A stretch of DNA of 64,000 bases from an uncultured Muribaculaceae bacterium (lineage in GTDB: Bacteria > Bacteroidota > Bacteroidia > Bacteroidales > Muribaculaceae), in NCBI GenBank assembly GCA_910579845.1, contig CAJTWL010000002.1, positions 113,581 through 177,580 of the forward strand. The letters are read 5' to 3'. A program made the translations under genes and the position numbers. How positions within the stretch are numbered: the stretch's first letter is position 1; each line of letters opens with the position of its first letter. Positions 18,043 to 26,693 of the stretch are shown here, piece by piece. The notes under the pieces are model-generated. The model did not search any database and was not told where the DNA came from. It saw only the letters and a list, made by a program, of their open reading frames with translations.

Positions 18043-19863
18043 ATGAAAAAAATATATATTTCTACCATTACTTCCTTGTTGATGTTTACCGCGTGCGAAA
18101 GCGCGATAGACCTCACACCGAAGTCTCAGTTGTCGGAGAGCGACTATTTCAAGAATGAGACCCAGCTGCAGCTCTTCTCAAATACATTCTATAATAACAT
18201 GCTCGACAAAACTCCATATGACGAGCAAAGCGACATTTTTGTAGCGAACCCGCTGTCAAGCCTCGTTGTCAACGGATCACAGCGCACAGTCCCCGGCTCA
18301 GGCGGCGGCTGGACATGGACCGATCTCAGAAAGATCAATACTCTTCTCGACCACATGTATCTTTGCCCGGATAAGACTGCAGTTAACAAATATACAGCTG
18401 TATCCCGTTTCTTTCGCGCATTCTTTTACTTCGAGAAAGTGAAACGTTTCGGTGATGTGCCATGGTATGAACATGAAATGGAAACCAATGATCCGGCTCT
18501 CTACAACGGCCGGGACTCACGTGAATTTGTGATGCAGAGAATGCTTGAAGACATCGACTATGCGATTGAATATCTCCCCTCTAAAAACGCGGAGAGTTCA
18601 GCTCCATATCGTGTCACAAAAGCGGCGGCTCTCGCCCTTAAAGCTCAGTTCTGCCTCTTCGAAGGGACTTTCCGCAAATACCACAACCTCTCTTACGAAG
18701 GAGAAACATTCGAACATAATGGAGTCAAGAAGAACGGCAACTCATACCAATTCTACCTTGAGCAGGCGGCTGACGCGGCTGAGCGTGTAATTGAAGGAGA
18801 AGCCGGAGCATATAAACTCTACTCTACAGGAAATCCGCAAAGAGATTATCAGCAGCTGTTCCTAAATGAAGACGCAGATACCAACGAGTACATTCTTGCA
18901 CTCAAATTCGAGATGGGTCTGAAGATTTTCCATGCAGCGAACTTCAAGATGATTCAGCCGACCCAGGGCAACTATGGTTATACCCGCAAGTTCATCAATT
19001 CATATCTTATGGCAGATGGCACGCGCTTTACAGACAAACTGGGTTGGCAGACCATGCTCTTCGCCGATGAAATGAAAGACCGAGATCCGCGTCTGTCTCA
19101 GACAATCCGCGGCTTGAGATATAAGCGAGAAGGTGAAACAACCGTAACACCCGCTGAACTCCTCAAATCCGTTACAGGATACAAGCCTATAAAATTTGTA
19201 CTCTCGGCAGAAGCCACCGGTCAGGACAGAAACGATTACAACACCAACGACCTGCCTGTTTACCGTCTGGCAGAGGTTTATCTGAACTTTGCCGAAGCAA
19301 AAGCCGAGTTGGGAACTCTGACACAGACAGACCTTGACAAGAGTGTCAACCTGATACGCAAACGCGCCGGAATGCCAAACATGTATCTTGCCGCCGCCAA
19401 TGCAAATCCTGACACATATCTGGCATCGGCTGAATATGGCTATCCTAACGTTACGGGAGAGAATCAGGGCGTTATTCTTGAGATTCGTCGTGAACGGACT
19501 ATCGAACTTACACAAGAGAACTTCCGTTACGATGACATCCGCCGCTGGAAATGCGGAGCGGCATGCAACCAGGCGCTCACAGGCATGTATTTCCCGGGTC
19601 CGGGATCTTATGACATGTCGGGCGACGGAAAGGCAAATGTTGTACTCTACACTTCTGACCAGCCCAAGCCATCTGCAAGCGGATGCGAAGTTCTTGAGAT
19701 CGGGAAAGACATTCACCTGACCAACGGAAATTCAGGTTATCTCAATTACTTCCATGCCCAGTCAATCTTCCCGTTCAACGAAGTGCGCGATTACTTATAT
19801 CCCCTTCCTACAGATCAATTGAGTATAAACCCGAACCTGAAACAAAATCCGGGATGGAAGTAG
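18043..19863 (+). CDS. SusD-like nutrient-binding outer-membrane lipoprotein
   Basis: 606 residues. Lipoprotein signal with lipobox FTAC (Cys about 18). SusD features: N-terminal DLTPKSQLSESDYF, helical core, then DLPVYRLAEVYLNFAEAKAELG and ILEIRRERTIELTQENFRYDDIRRWK, and the terminal YLYPLPTDQLSINPNLKQNPGW. It forms the lid of the SusC pore. Flanked on both sides by copies of the palindromic element (A upstream, B downstream), so its stretch of mRNA would be bracketed by hairpins. Confidence 0.97.
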   Translation: MKKIYISTITSLLMFTACESAIDLTPKSQLSESDYFKNETQLQLFSNTFYNNMLDKTPYDEQSDIFVANPLSSLVVNGSQRTVPGSGGGWTWTDLRKINTLLDHMYLCPDKTAVNKYTAVSRFFRAFFYFEKVKRFGDVPWYEHEMETNDPALYNGRDSREFVMQRMLEDIDYAIEYLPSKNAESSAPYRVTKAAALALKAQFCLFEGTFRKYHNLSYEGETFEHNGVKKNGNSYQFYLEQAADAAERVIEGEAGAYKLYSTGNPQRDYQQLFLNEDADTNEYILALKFEMGLKIFHAANFKMIQPTQGNYGYTRKFINSYLMADGTRFTDKLGWQTMLFADEMKDRDPRLSQTIRGLRYKREGETTVTPAELLKSVTGYKPIKFVLSAEATGQDRNDYNTNDLPVYRLAEVYLNFAEAKAELGTLTQTDLDKSVNLIRKRAGMPNMYLAAANANPDTYLASAEYGYPNVTGENQGVILEIRRERTIELTQENFRYDDIRRWKCGAACNQALTGMYFPGPGSYDMSGDGKANVVLYTSDQPKPSASGCEVLEIGKDIHLTNGNSGYLNYFHAQSIFPFNEVRDYLYPLPTDQLSINPNLKQNPGWK

Positions 19864-19880
19864 AATTAAAGTTTACAATT

Positions 19881-20078
19881 TAAGAGTGTGTTTGGATTTA
19901 ACTTTCCTTTACATGAAGAGTTGTTTTCGAGGGAATTTCACAAGCTGAAGAAGGAGCATAGCGGGCTATGCGACTGATGAGACTTGTGAAATTCACCGGA
20001 AAGAACCTTCAGGGGAAGGGAAAGAATATTCCAGACATACTCAAAATATAATTCGTGTTAAATTCAAATACACTCTAA
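19881..20078 (+). repeat. Intergenic palindromic element, copy B (198 bp)
   Basis: Terminal inverted repeats 19881-19902 and 20057-20078 match at 19 of 22 positions. The core at 19947-19980 carries the same CATAG/CTATG stem and CGGG loop as copy A. Just outside it, 12-nt arms (19933-19944, GAATTTCACAAG, and 19983-19994) pair perfectly. Lies between susD and the BACON gene. Confidence 0.85.
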
Positions 20079-20092
20079 GACTAACATACATA

Positions 20093-21619
20093 ATGAAAAA
20101 ATTTAATTATATATTATACGCGCTTGTGCTGGCATGCTCCCTATCCTTGTGGAGCTGTAAAGACAACGATGACGACATGTCAAAGGCTGTGTTGGCAAGC
20201 GCTTCAAGTCTGTTTTTTGAGGCTACCGAGCCGACATCCCAGATTATCAAGATTGTTTCCGAAGGCAATTGGGTAGCCGATGTACCCGAATGGGTTACTA
20301 TAGAGCCCATGAGTGGAACAGCCGGAGTAACAGAAGTGAAAATTACTGTGTCTGATAACATTCGCGATAAAGAAATCGACACTCCGCGTACCGGCGAGAT
20401 TGTGTTCAGAGGCAATCTCATTAGAAGCCGCGTTGTTGTGAAGGTTCAGCAGGAGGGTGATAAATTCCGTGCAGGCAAAGAATATACTGTTCCTGAATTG
20501 GACGGTGTTGCAAACGGAACAATTGTCACACTTAAGAACGTGATTGTATGCGCCACAAACTCAACAGGATGTATTGTTACCGACGGTACAGAATTCACCT
20601 TCATCAGCAACCCCGTCACTAAAATTTCTGTCGGACAAAAGATTTCTGTCGGAGGTGAGAAGCAGACCGATTCCAACAAATTCCCATACGTCAAGGGTGA
20701 AAAGATATATGACGTTACAACGGCAGCCGTGCCGCAATTCACAGCTGTGGATATCACTGACAAACTGGATTCATACAAAAACGCAAAGCGTGCGTTCGTT
20801 TCCATGACCGGTGATGTAGACGGTTCTAAAATCACTGTTGAAGGTGCAAAAAATACTGTCAACACAACCAATGTAAGCGACGGTATAGAAATACCCAACG
20901 GACACAAGGTGAAAATTGAAGGTATCTATACTGGAACAGCGGCTCCCTCTGTAGAAATATTCGTCACCAAAGTTGAAGATCTTGGTGTCAACGAAATTAT
21001 CTTCTTCGCCGACGACTTCGAATGGTTCGAGCCGTTCTCTACAGCAAGCCAGTATCCTGCCGGCGACCATATCGGCACCGGAATCACCGTGACAACAACC
21101 ACCGGCGAAGCGAACAAAGTCCAATGTCCCAACATCGTTTCAAAGAGCTATATGTCAGACGGCAAGACACTTCGCGTCGCTCTGGAGGAGAAGGGCTATG
21201 GACTGCTATGGGGTATTCATTCATCAAAGAAACAGGGTGAATGCATCTATATTATGAGGAACTACCTGAAGATGGGCAAGACTGCCTTCCAAGCTGGTCT
21301 GACACTTCCTAAAATACCGGAGATAGCAAATCAAAAAACAGTCATGACATTCGACTGGTGTCCGATGAAAGGAAGCGGCGGTTTCGACGAGACCAAACTC
21401 GAAGTTGTAATCAAAACCGGCTCAAATGAGGTTAAAATCAACGTACCCGAGAGTACATTGACTTCCGATGACCAGATGCAGTGGATTCCGGTAACAATTG
21501 ATCTTACTAAAGTAGCTCTTGACGCTAATTCCACCATCACAATCAAGTCAACCCAGTGGGAAGACACTGGTATCTACCGTTGGTTTATCGATAACATCAA
21601 GATCAAACTTGCAGAATAA
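20093..21619 (+). CDS. BACON-domain lipoprotein with DUF5689-like region
   Basis: 508 residues. Lipobox LWSC (Cys about 22). Residues about 33-122 form a BACON domain (FEATEPTSQIIKIVSEGNW...WVTIEPMSGTAG, ending VVVKVQQEGD). Next, AGKEYTVPELDGVANGTIVTL resembles DUF5689, an OB-like domain common in Bacteroidetes surface proteins. The C-terminal third (about 325-508) looks like a jelly-roll binding domain. Its place after susD suggests a surface ligand-binding protein (SusE/F-position). No catalytic motif seen. Confidence 0.85.
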   Translation: MKKFNYILYALVLACSLSLWSCKDNDDDMSKAVLASASSLFFEATEPTSQIIKIVSEGNWVADVPEWVTIEPMSGTAGVTEVKITVSDNIRDKEIDTPRTGEIVFRGNLIRSRVVVKVQQEGDKFRAGKEYTVPELDGVANGTIVTLKNVIVCATNSTGCIVTDGTEFTFISNPVTKISVGQKISVGGEKQTDSNKFPYVKGEKIYDVTTAAVPQFTAVDITDKLDSYKNAKRAFVSMTGDVDGSKITVEGAKNTVNTTNVSDGIEIPNGHKVKIEGIYTGTAAPSVEIFVTKVEDLGVNEIIFFADDFEWFEPFSTASQYPAGDHIGTGITVTTTTGEANKVQCPNIVSKSYMSDGKTLRVALEEKGYGLLWGIHSSKKQGECIYIMRNYLKMGKTAFQAGLTLPKIPEIANQKTVMTFDWCPMKGSGGFDETKLEVVIKTGSNEVKINVPESTLTSDDQMQWIPVTIDLTKVALDANSTITIKSTQWEDTGIYRWFIDNIKIKLAE

Positions 21620-21687
21620 ATATTATCAGCCCGGGGAGGCGGGAAACCGTTTCCCCGGATTTAAAAGTTATTTAAAATTAATCAATT

Positions 21688-22809
21688 ATGAAATTTCTTA
21701 ATCGCTATACGATTCTAACATTCATGGCTGTCGTTTTAATGTCGGGCTGTGGCGAAGACAAAACCGATCCCCTGCATCCAATGGATCCCCCTCCTCCAGT
21801 CAAAGACGATCCATCCCAACCTGGAAATCCGGATGAATCAACGCCATTATGGATTACCGATGCTCTCACCGAGTCAATGTGGTATAGTACCGGAACTCTG
21901 CGCACCACATCCGCAGTGATGCAGTCGTTCGATATCAATTTCTCCACCAATAAAATCTACTACTCCCAGCTCAACAACAATTATAGGCTCTACATCTCAT
22001 GGAGCGGCAAAAATTCGACAAAGCATGAAGGATGCATGACTCTCAACTATTTCGGTCATGGCAGCAACTTCACTCTGGAGGATACCGGTGCCGGCTTCAT
22101 CTGGATTGGCAATTACGCATCCAAAAACGCAAATGGCGAATATTGGTACGACCAGGTCGTGTCAAGAGTGCCTGTCAAAGATGGCGCCACCGTTAATCCC
22201 TGGGACTGCACCGACAATTACTATTTCGATGAGACCAATCTTTCTGTAGCAGTCGATTTCGAGAACGACAGACTTACCATCCTGGGTATCACGACAGGAA
22301 GAATCCGCACATACAAGTTAAGCGATCTCAGAGCCCTCCCCATCGAATCAATAACTCTCAACCCGGTTACTTATGGTGGCGACAAGGCTCCCGATGCAGA
22401 AACTACAAAAACCCACACCATCCAGGCGAGAGACTGCCGTAAGGTCACACCTATCGGCGATTTCTCCATCCAGAGATGGAACGGAGTCTCATGGCAAGGA
22501 TTTGATGTATCCGGCGACCTGATCTTCCAGATGCAGGGTAACGGCAACAATAATGACGGTGCGGCCGCTTCGACAGGCTGGCTTCTTGTCTACAAACTTG
22601 ACGGCACAATAGTAGTTGACCGCACGCCGATAAAAGCAATTGAAGACCTTGCCAAGCTCAAGCAATGGGGCATCACCGACACCGGCTATATGGAACCTGA
22701 AGGTGTGAAAGTTCGCGGTGGAAACCTGTATATAGGTTTTGCTTCAAAAGGATCAAAAAATGAGCGTCGGGGCACCATCTTCAAATATTCGTTAGACGCG
22801 CTGAAATAA
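21688..22809 (+). CDS. Lipoprotein, beta-propeller-like, tentative helveticin-J resemblance
   Basis: 373 residues. Lipobox MSGC (Cys about 21), then a proline-rich linker (HPMDPPPPVKDDPSQPG). The body has repeating strand motifs with aromatic residues: QSFDINFSTNKIYYSQ, MTLNYFGHGSNFTLEDTG, FIWIGNYAS and GNLYIGFASKG. The GHG...E...IWIG pattern recalls helveticin-J-type propeller proteins, but I make this link by eye and it is weak. Probably a surface-exposed binding protein or a phosphodiesterase-like propeller. Same strand and locus as the SusC/SusD pair. Confidence 0.6.
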   Translation: MKFLNRYTILTFMAVVLMSGCGEDKTDPLHPMDPPPPVKDDPSQPGNPDESTPLWITDALTESMWYSTGTLRTTSAVMQSFDINFSTNKIYYSQLNNNYRLYISWSGKNSTKHEGCMTLNYFGHGSNFTLEDTGAGFIWIGNYASKNANGEYWYDQVVSRVPVKDGATVNPWDCTDNYYFDETNLSVAVDFENDRLTILGITTGRIRTYKLSDLRALPIESITLNPVTYGGDKAPDAETTKTHTIQARDCRKVTPIGDFSIQRWNGVSWQGFDVSGDLIFQMQGNGNNNDGAAASTGWLLVYKLDGTIVVDRTPIKAIEDLAKLKQWGITDTGYMEPEGVKVRGGNLYIGFASKGSKNERRGTIFKYSLDALK

Positions 22810-22813
22810 AACC

Positions 22814-22951
22814 ATAGATCGTATATTTGCATTGCCGAAATGCAATATTAGGTATTAGTTATTATAAAATAAATTAGGTATTAGTTATTACAAAATAATT
22901 GTAAGTAACGAAAATGTTTATTGCTTCCGGCAATGCTTATATACGGTTTAT
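22814..22951. repeat. 138-bp imperfect palindrome with 24-bp inverted ends
   Basis: Ends 22814-22837 and 22928-22951 match in inverted orientation at 20 of 24 positions, including the perfect GCATTGCCG/CGGCAATGC. An inner GCAATA/TATTGC pair extends the stem. Unrelated in sequence to the A-D family. It encloses the tandem repeat listed next. Confidence 0.7.
22847..22898. repeat. Two 26-bp tandem direct repeats
   Basis: Copies 22847-22872 and 22873-22898 (each starting ATTAGGTATTAGTTATTA) differ at one base, T versus C. They form the centre of the palindrome at 22814-22951. Confidence 0.85.
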
Positions 22952-22972
22952 ATTTCAAACAATTCTTCCATA

Positions 22973-23914
22973 ATGAAAAAATTATTACTGACCTTATTGT
23001 GTCTTATTCCTTCAGCACTGGGAGCGTATGCCGGTGAGCAGAAGAAGCCGGTGCCGTTTACCGATGGTGCAAACCTCCGCATTTTAGATTGGAATATCTG
23101 GGGCTACAACAAAGATACTATACCTGAAGCCTGGCAGAAACTCGGAAAAGATCCCCGACGCGATGCTCGCGCACCAATGTTTGCGGAAGTGATCAATGCC
23201 TATCATCCCGACCTTATAAACCTTCAGGAATTCAACAAAAAGATGTATATGAGCTGGGGAGCGATCCTCAGGAAGGCGAATTACAGGCTTGTCAATGATG
23301 AGAACGCGCAAATATGGTGTCAGACTCCTATTTTCTATAATCCCCAAACAATCGAGGTTGTGGAGCGTAACGTTGTAAACTACGTCCCTTACAAGTTTGC
23401 GGTAAACAACAGCAAATCTTATACCGCAGCTATACTGAGGCATAAAAAAACCGGAAAAACTTTTGCTGTGATCAACACCCATTTATGGTGGCAAAGCGAA
23501 CAGAACATGGCAGGCAGCGACTATGCGCGCATCTCGCAAGTATACCTGATTATGGCGGAGGCGGAAACAATCAGGCAAAAACATAATTGTCCCGTATTCG
23601 TGACCGGCGACATGAACGCAACAGAACATGATCCGTCCGTAAGCAAGTTTATCGAGGCCGGATACAAACCATGCTATAAGATTGCTACAAAGATGACCGA
23701 CAACAGATGCGGTGTACATCACTGCGGTTCCGAGGGGTATTCCCTTGAAAGGAAAATGCCGCTGCCAACCGACCGTGAGAATGGAGCCATCGATCATTGT
23801 TTACTCTACAATGCGCAAGGATCAACGGAAATAGTAGGCTTTATGTGCGATCATGAAAATTTCATTTCATACATCTCCGACCACTACCCCAACATCATTG
23901 ATGTCAATCTATAA
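22973..23914 (+). CDS. Secreted endonuclease/exonuclease/phosphatase (EEP) superfamily protein
   Basis: 313 residues with a cleavable signal peptide (about 1-20). EEP motifs are in order: LRILDWNIWG, NLQEFNKK (metal-binding Glu), VINTHLWW, VTGDMNATE (Asp/Asn pair) and the final ISDHYP (Asp-His). The superfamily includes DNase I-like nucleases, sphingomyelinases and sugar-phosphate phosphatases. As the last gene of a SusC/SusD locus it is the likely hydrolase of that locus. Exact substrate unknown. Confidence 0.9.
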   Translation: MKKLLLTLLCLIPSALGAYAGEQKKPVPFTDGANLRILDWNIWGYNKDTIPEAWQKLGKDPRRDARAPMFAEVINAYHPDLINLQEFNKKMYMSWGAILRKANYRLVNDENAQIWCQTPIFYNPQTIEVVERNVVNYVPYKFAVNNSKSYTAAILRHKKTGKTFAVINTHLWWQSEQNMAGSDYARISQVYLIMAEAETIRQKHNCPVFVTGDMNATEHDPSVSKFIEAGYKPCYKIATKMTDNRCGVHHCGSEGYSLERKMPLPTDRENGAIDHCLLYNAQGSTEIVGFMCDHENFISYISDHYPNIIDVNL

Positions 23915-23932
23915 GAGCTTGTCTGCTAACGC

Positions 23933-23968
23933 AAAAAGGCTCCATCGTCAGTGCGATGGAGCCTTTTT
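23933..23968. terminator. Perfect 15-bp bidirectional terminator
   Basis: Arms 23933-23947 and 23954-23968, loop TCAGTG, ends AAAAA/TTTTT. It lies between the convergent EEP and HTH genes and can serve both. Confidence 0.9.
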
Positions 23969-23986
23969 CTGCATTAGTAAGAATTA

Positions 23987-24184
23987 TTATTCCTGCTTGT
24001 CGATGATTGCAAGCTGTAACCCGAGAACATTCAATATCTTCTCCAAGGTTGCGATAGAGGGATTGGCATATCCGCCCTCTATGGCTTTGATCATTCTCAC
24101 ACTCACTCCCGACATTTCCGATAGAGTCTGTTGTGTCGTACGGATAGTTTGGCGCCTGTTTCTAATGATATTTCCAATATCCAT
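23987..24184 (-). CDS. Small XRE-family HTH regulator, HipB-like
   Basis: 65 residues, almost only a helix-turn-helix: IGNIIRNRRQTIRTTQQTLSE, then SGVSVRMIKAIEGGYANPS, then TLEKILNVLGLQLAIID. This resembles HipB-like antitoxins of Bacteroidetes, which normally stand just upstream of a hipA kinase gene. Here the gene is followed on its strand by a terminator and a convergent gene, so no hipA partner is present. It may be a solitary regulator or a remnant. Confidence 0.85.
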   Translation of the reverse strand: MDIGNIIRNRRQTIRTTQQTLSEMSGVSVRMIKAIEGGYANPSIATLEKILNVLGLQLAIIDKQE

Positions 24185-24247
24185 GACTGTCTAAAATTGT
24201 TGCAATAGTATTTCTGTTTCTGTTAGAGCAATCCTCTTTTTCGTTTA

Positions 24248-24255
24248 CAAATTTA
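24248..24255 (-). promoter_or_regulatory. Predicted -7 box for the HTH gene
   Basis: Minus-strand TAAATTTG, a full TAnnTTTG match; predicted leader about 58 nt. The -33 site is poor. Confidence 0.45.
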
Positions 24256-24440
24256 ACAATTAATTCTATATATTCTAATCCTTTTGAAAATTTTTTCTTT
24301 TGAAGTGAAATTATTAATCTTTCGTAGTGCAACCTATAATTATTGCTTCTTAAATTTAGTTAACATTATACTGTAATCATTAGGCAGTCTAAACAACTTA
24401 CTTTGCAATATCAAAAACAAGGAAACTCAAAAACAAGATT

Positions 24441-24548
24441 ATGAAAAAGATTTACAATTCGAGATTTTGCCAGAATGCCGGGCTTTTCGCAATATATGCA
24501 ATCGGTCTTCTGATAATCGGTCTACAGATAAGAAGCATATTCCCTTAG
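24441..24548 (+). CDS. 35-residue predicted single-pass membrane peptide
   Basis: ATG 24441 to TAG 24548 encodes 35 residues: a basic start MKKIYNSRFCQNAG, a hydrophobic segment LFAIYAIGLLIIGLQI and a short tail RSIFP. This is a classic small membrane protein layout. A near-consensus -7 box (TTACTTTG, 24398-24405) lies about 35 bp upstream, giving a 30-nt leader. It stands alone between divergent and convergent neighbours. No family recognised; expression is unproven. Confidence 0.5.
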   Translation: MKKIYNSRFCQNAGLFAIYAIGLLIIGLQIRSIFP

Positions 24549-24594
24549 AAATAGAACCCGCCAAGATAGGAACCGCCAAGATCATTAATCTCTA

Positions 24595-24620
24595 TGACAT
24601 CGTTTTTTAGAACGGTGTCA
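24595..24620. other. 10-bp hairpin at the phosphopantetheinyl transferase stop codon
   Basis: Arms TGACATCGTT (24595-24604) and AACGGTGTCA (24611-24620) pair with one wobble. It overlaps the stop codon of the minus-strand gene. There is no U run, so termination is uncertain. Confidence 0.4.
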
Positions 24621-25289
24621 GCCAAATTTGGCACACTTCTGGGAATATGCCAAAGTTATTATTCTCCCCTCGGACTCATATGAATACAACACAAAACTAT
24701 GTCTTTCCCCATTGACAGTCACGCATCCCTCGCCGGTACGAATGGGGTCAAAAACTTCTTTATCATAAACGGGGACGGCAGGACCGATCTTAGGGAGCGA
24801 TATCAATTCTATCTGCTCGCGGATATCCACTCCTTCACAGAACGCGGCCTTATAGAGGGCTTCTTTACAGGTCCATGCCAACACATTCATGAAGACATCA
24901 TCGGCAGGGATCATACTGGTCTCCCTTTGTGACAGGAACCGTTCACGCACACGAAGAACCTGATTTCTGTCGGATGCCTCCGCATCAACCCCCATTGCCG
25001 CACGTTCCGAGAATTTAGAAAGATCCGCTTCCGGAGTGGAAGGGAGTGTGGCTATCACGAGAAAGCGGCCGGCATGCGATATCGATATGCGACAATTCTC
25101 CCCATTCAGGAATGGCGCTCCATTATGAAAATGACCTATCTCCCGATAAGAATCTTTTCCATTTTCCGAATATACCTGATATGCCATCTCGAGCCACACA
25201 GAAGCCGGCTTGTCATCACCTCCGCAAATCTCTTCTATTTTTATGCCGGGCAATGTATGATGTCTCCAATATATAAATTCAGTCTCCAT
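24618..25289 (-). CDS. 4'-phosphopantetheinyl transferase, Sfp-type
   Basis: 223 residues. The two PPTase signatures are present: MGVDAEAS (G-V-D-x-E, Mg2+ ligands) and WTCKEALYKAAF (W-x-x-KE-A-x-x-K). It moves the phosphopantetheine arm from CoA to a carrier protein such as acyl carrier protein. Last gene of the long minus-strand operon; its start overlaps the gldE end by 11 bp. The partner carrier protein is not in the window. Confidence 0.93.
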   Translation of the reverse strand: METEFIYWRHHTLPGIKIEEICGGDDKPASVWLEMAYQVYSENGKDSYREIGHFHNGAPFLNGENCRISISHAGRFLVIATLPSTPEADLSKFSERAAMGVDAEASDRNQVLRVRERFLSQRETSMIPADDVFMNVLAWTCKEALYKAAFCEGVDIREQIELISLPKIGPAVPVYDKEVFDPIRTGEGCVTVNGERHSFVLYSYESEGRIITLAYSQKCAKFG

Positions 25290-26655
25290 TTATATGCTGT
25301 TCCTTCTGATTTATTATTCTCAGACTGACCTGTAGAATCCTGTGTTTCTCCATCTTCATTACATGAAAATGAAGCGAACCGGATATAAGCGTCTCTTTAA
25401 GAGTCGGGAAATCGCCCTTTAACTTCAGCAGATAGCCTGCAAGTGTCTCGATATCCCCTATATCACCAAGTTCCTCCTCCTCAATATTTATTACGCGACA
25501 AAAATCATTCAACGGTATCTTCGCATCAAAAATATATGAATCCGGACCTATCTTCTTATACATGGAGGTAACGTCATCATATTCGTCATCAATCTCTCCG
25601 ACTATCTGTTCAATCACGTCCTCGAGAGTGACAATCCCTTGCGTACCGCCATATTCATCAACCACTATAGCTATATGTATCTTTCGGGTGCGGAAATCCT
25701 CCAACAGGTCATCTATCATTCTCGACTCGGGAACAAAATATGGTGCACGGAGAAGCGACTGCCATTTGAAATTCCCGTCATTGCTGTCAATATAAGGCAA
25801 TAGATCCTTACTATAAAGAATTCCTACTATTGTATCCTGAGAGGTGTCATATACCGGTATTCTTGAATAGCCGGTTTCAAGAATCACCTTCATTGCCTTT
25901 TCGAATGAGTCATGAATCTCTATTGCCGTAACATCCACACGGGATATCATTATCTCATGCGCCTCTATCTCTCCGAACGAGAGAATCCCTTCAAGCATCT
26001 CCTTCTCCTTTCCATCGCCCACATCTGAAATCTCCAAAGCTTTCTCAAGCTCATCGGTAGAGATACTCTGCTGACGCTTGGCTACTATCTTGTTGACAAA
26101 AAAGGTAGACTTAGCCATGACTTTTGCCAACGGACCGAGCAGCCAATACAGAAAGCCAATGCCCGTAACAGACATTCTCACCCATTTCATGGTTCTTCCC
26201 CGAGCCACAAGCTTAGGAAATATCTCACCGAACAGCAACAGCAGGAATGTCATGAACACAGTCTGCAACAAGAAATTGAGTACCGCACTGTTGAACGTGA
26301 TTGACTGTGATATCGCAAATGTCAGCAACACAACCATGGTCACATTGACAAGGTTGTTCGAAATGAGAATAGTGGCAAGCAGACGCTCGCTGTTTTCTAT
26401 AAAAGAGAATGCCTTTTGGTCGCGATGAGATTCGGACTCCTCCAATTCGTCAACTTCCTGTGGGGTCAAGCCGAAATATGCTATCTCGCTTCCCGATACG
26501 AAAGCTGATACGCAAAGACATATAAAGGAAAGCAGTATTATAAGAATCCATGCTCCCCAACTTTCCGGAGCATGAAAGGAAATAGCCTCTGTGGTGTTGA
26601 CAGTCAACGCTATAAAGCCGGCAAGAGGCGTTGCCGGTAAAGGGTCGTAATCCAA
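25279..26655 (-). CDS. gldE: GldE-like CNNM/CorC-family membrane protein
   Basis: 458 residues. Order of parts: four hydrophobic segments of a DUF21/CNNM domain (about 30-210), two CBS domains (about 230-360, including VTAIEIHDSFEKAMKVI and KIHIAIVVDEYGGTQGIVTLEDVIEQIVGE) and a CorC/HlyC C-terminal domain (about 370-450). In Bacteroidetes this is annotated GldE, a gliding-associated protein; the CNNM family is otherwise linked to Mg2+ transport. It is 38 bp after the CCA enzyme gene in the operon. Confidence 0.9.
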   Translation of the reverse strand: MDYDPLPATPLAGFIALTVNTTEAISFHAPESWGAWILIILLSFICLCVSAFVSGSEIAYFGLTPQEVDELEESESHRDQKAFSFIENSERLLATILISNNLVNVTMVVLLTFAISQSITFNSAVLNFLLQTVFMTFLLLLFGEIFPKLVARGRTMKWVRMSVTGIGFLYWLLGPLAKVMAKSTFFVNKIVAKRQQSISTDELEKALEISDVGDGKEKEMLEGILSFGEIEAHEIMISRVDVTAIEIHDSFEKAMKVILETGYSRIPVYDTSQDTIVGILYSKDLLPYIDSNDGNFKWQSLLRAPYFVPESRMIDDLLEDFRTRKIHIAIVVDEYGGTQGIVTLEDVIEQIVGEIDDEYDDVTSMYKKIGPDSYIFDAKIPLNDFCRVINIEEEELGDIGDIETLAGYLLKLKGDFPTLKETLISGSLHFHVMKMEKHRILQVSLRIINQKEQHINGD

Positions 26656-26693
26656 AATTATTAAAAATTGATTTCTATTACAAATTTATATGT

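Noticed and set aside
19000..19716. 238-codon minus-strand frame opposite susD
   Set aside because: Antisense to susD with Cys-rich, unlikely composition.
17829..20078. Insertion sequence in the susC-susD region
   Set aside because: Inverted ends exist but there is no transposase frame; the units are about 195 bp and non-coding.
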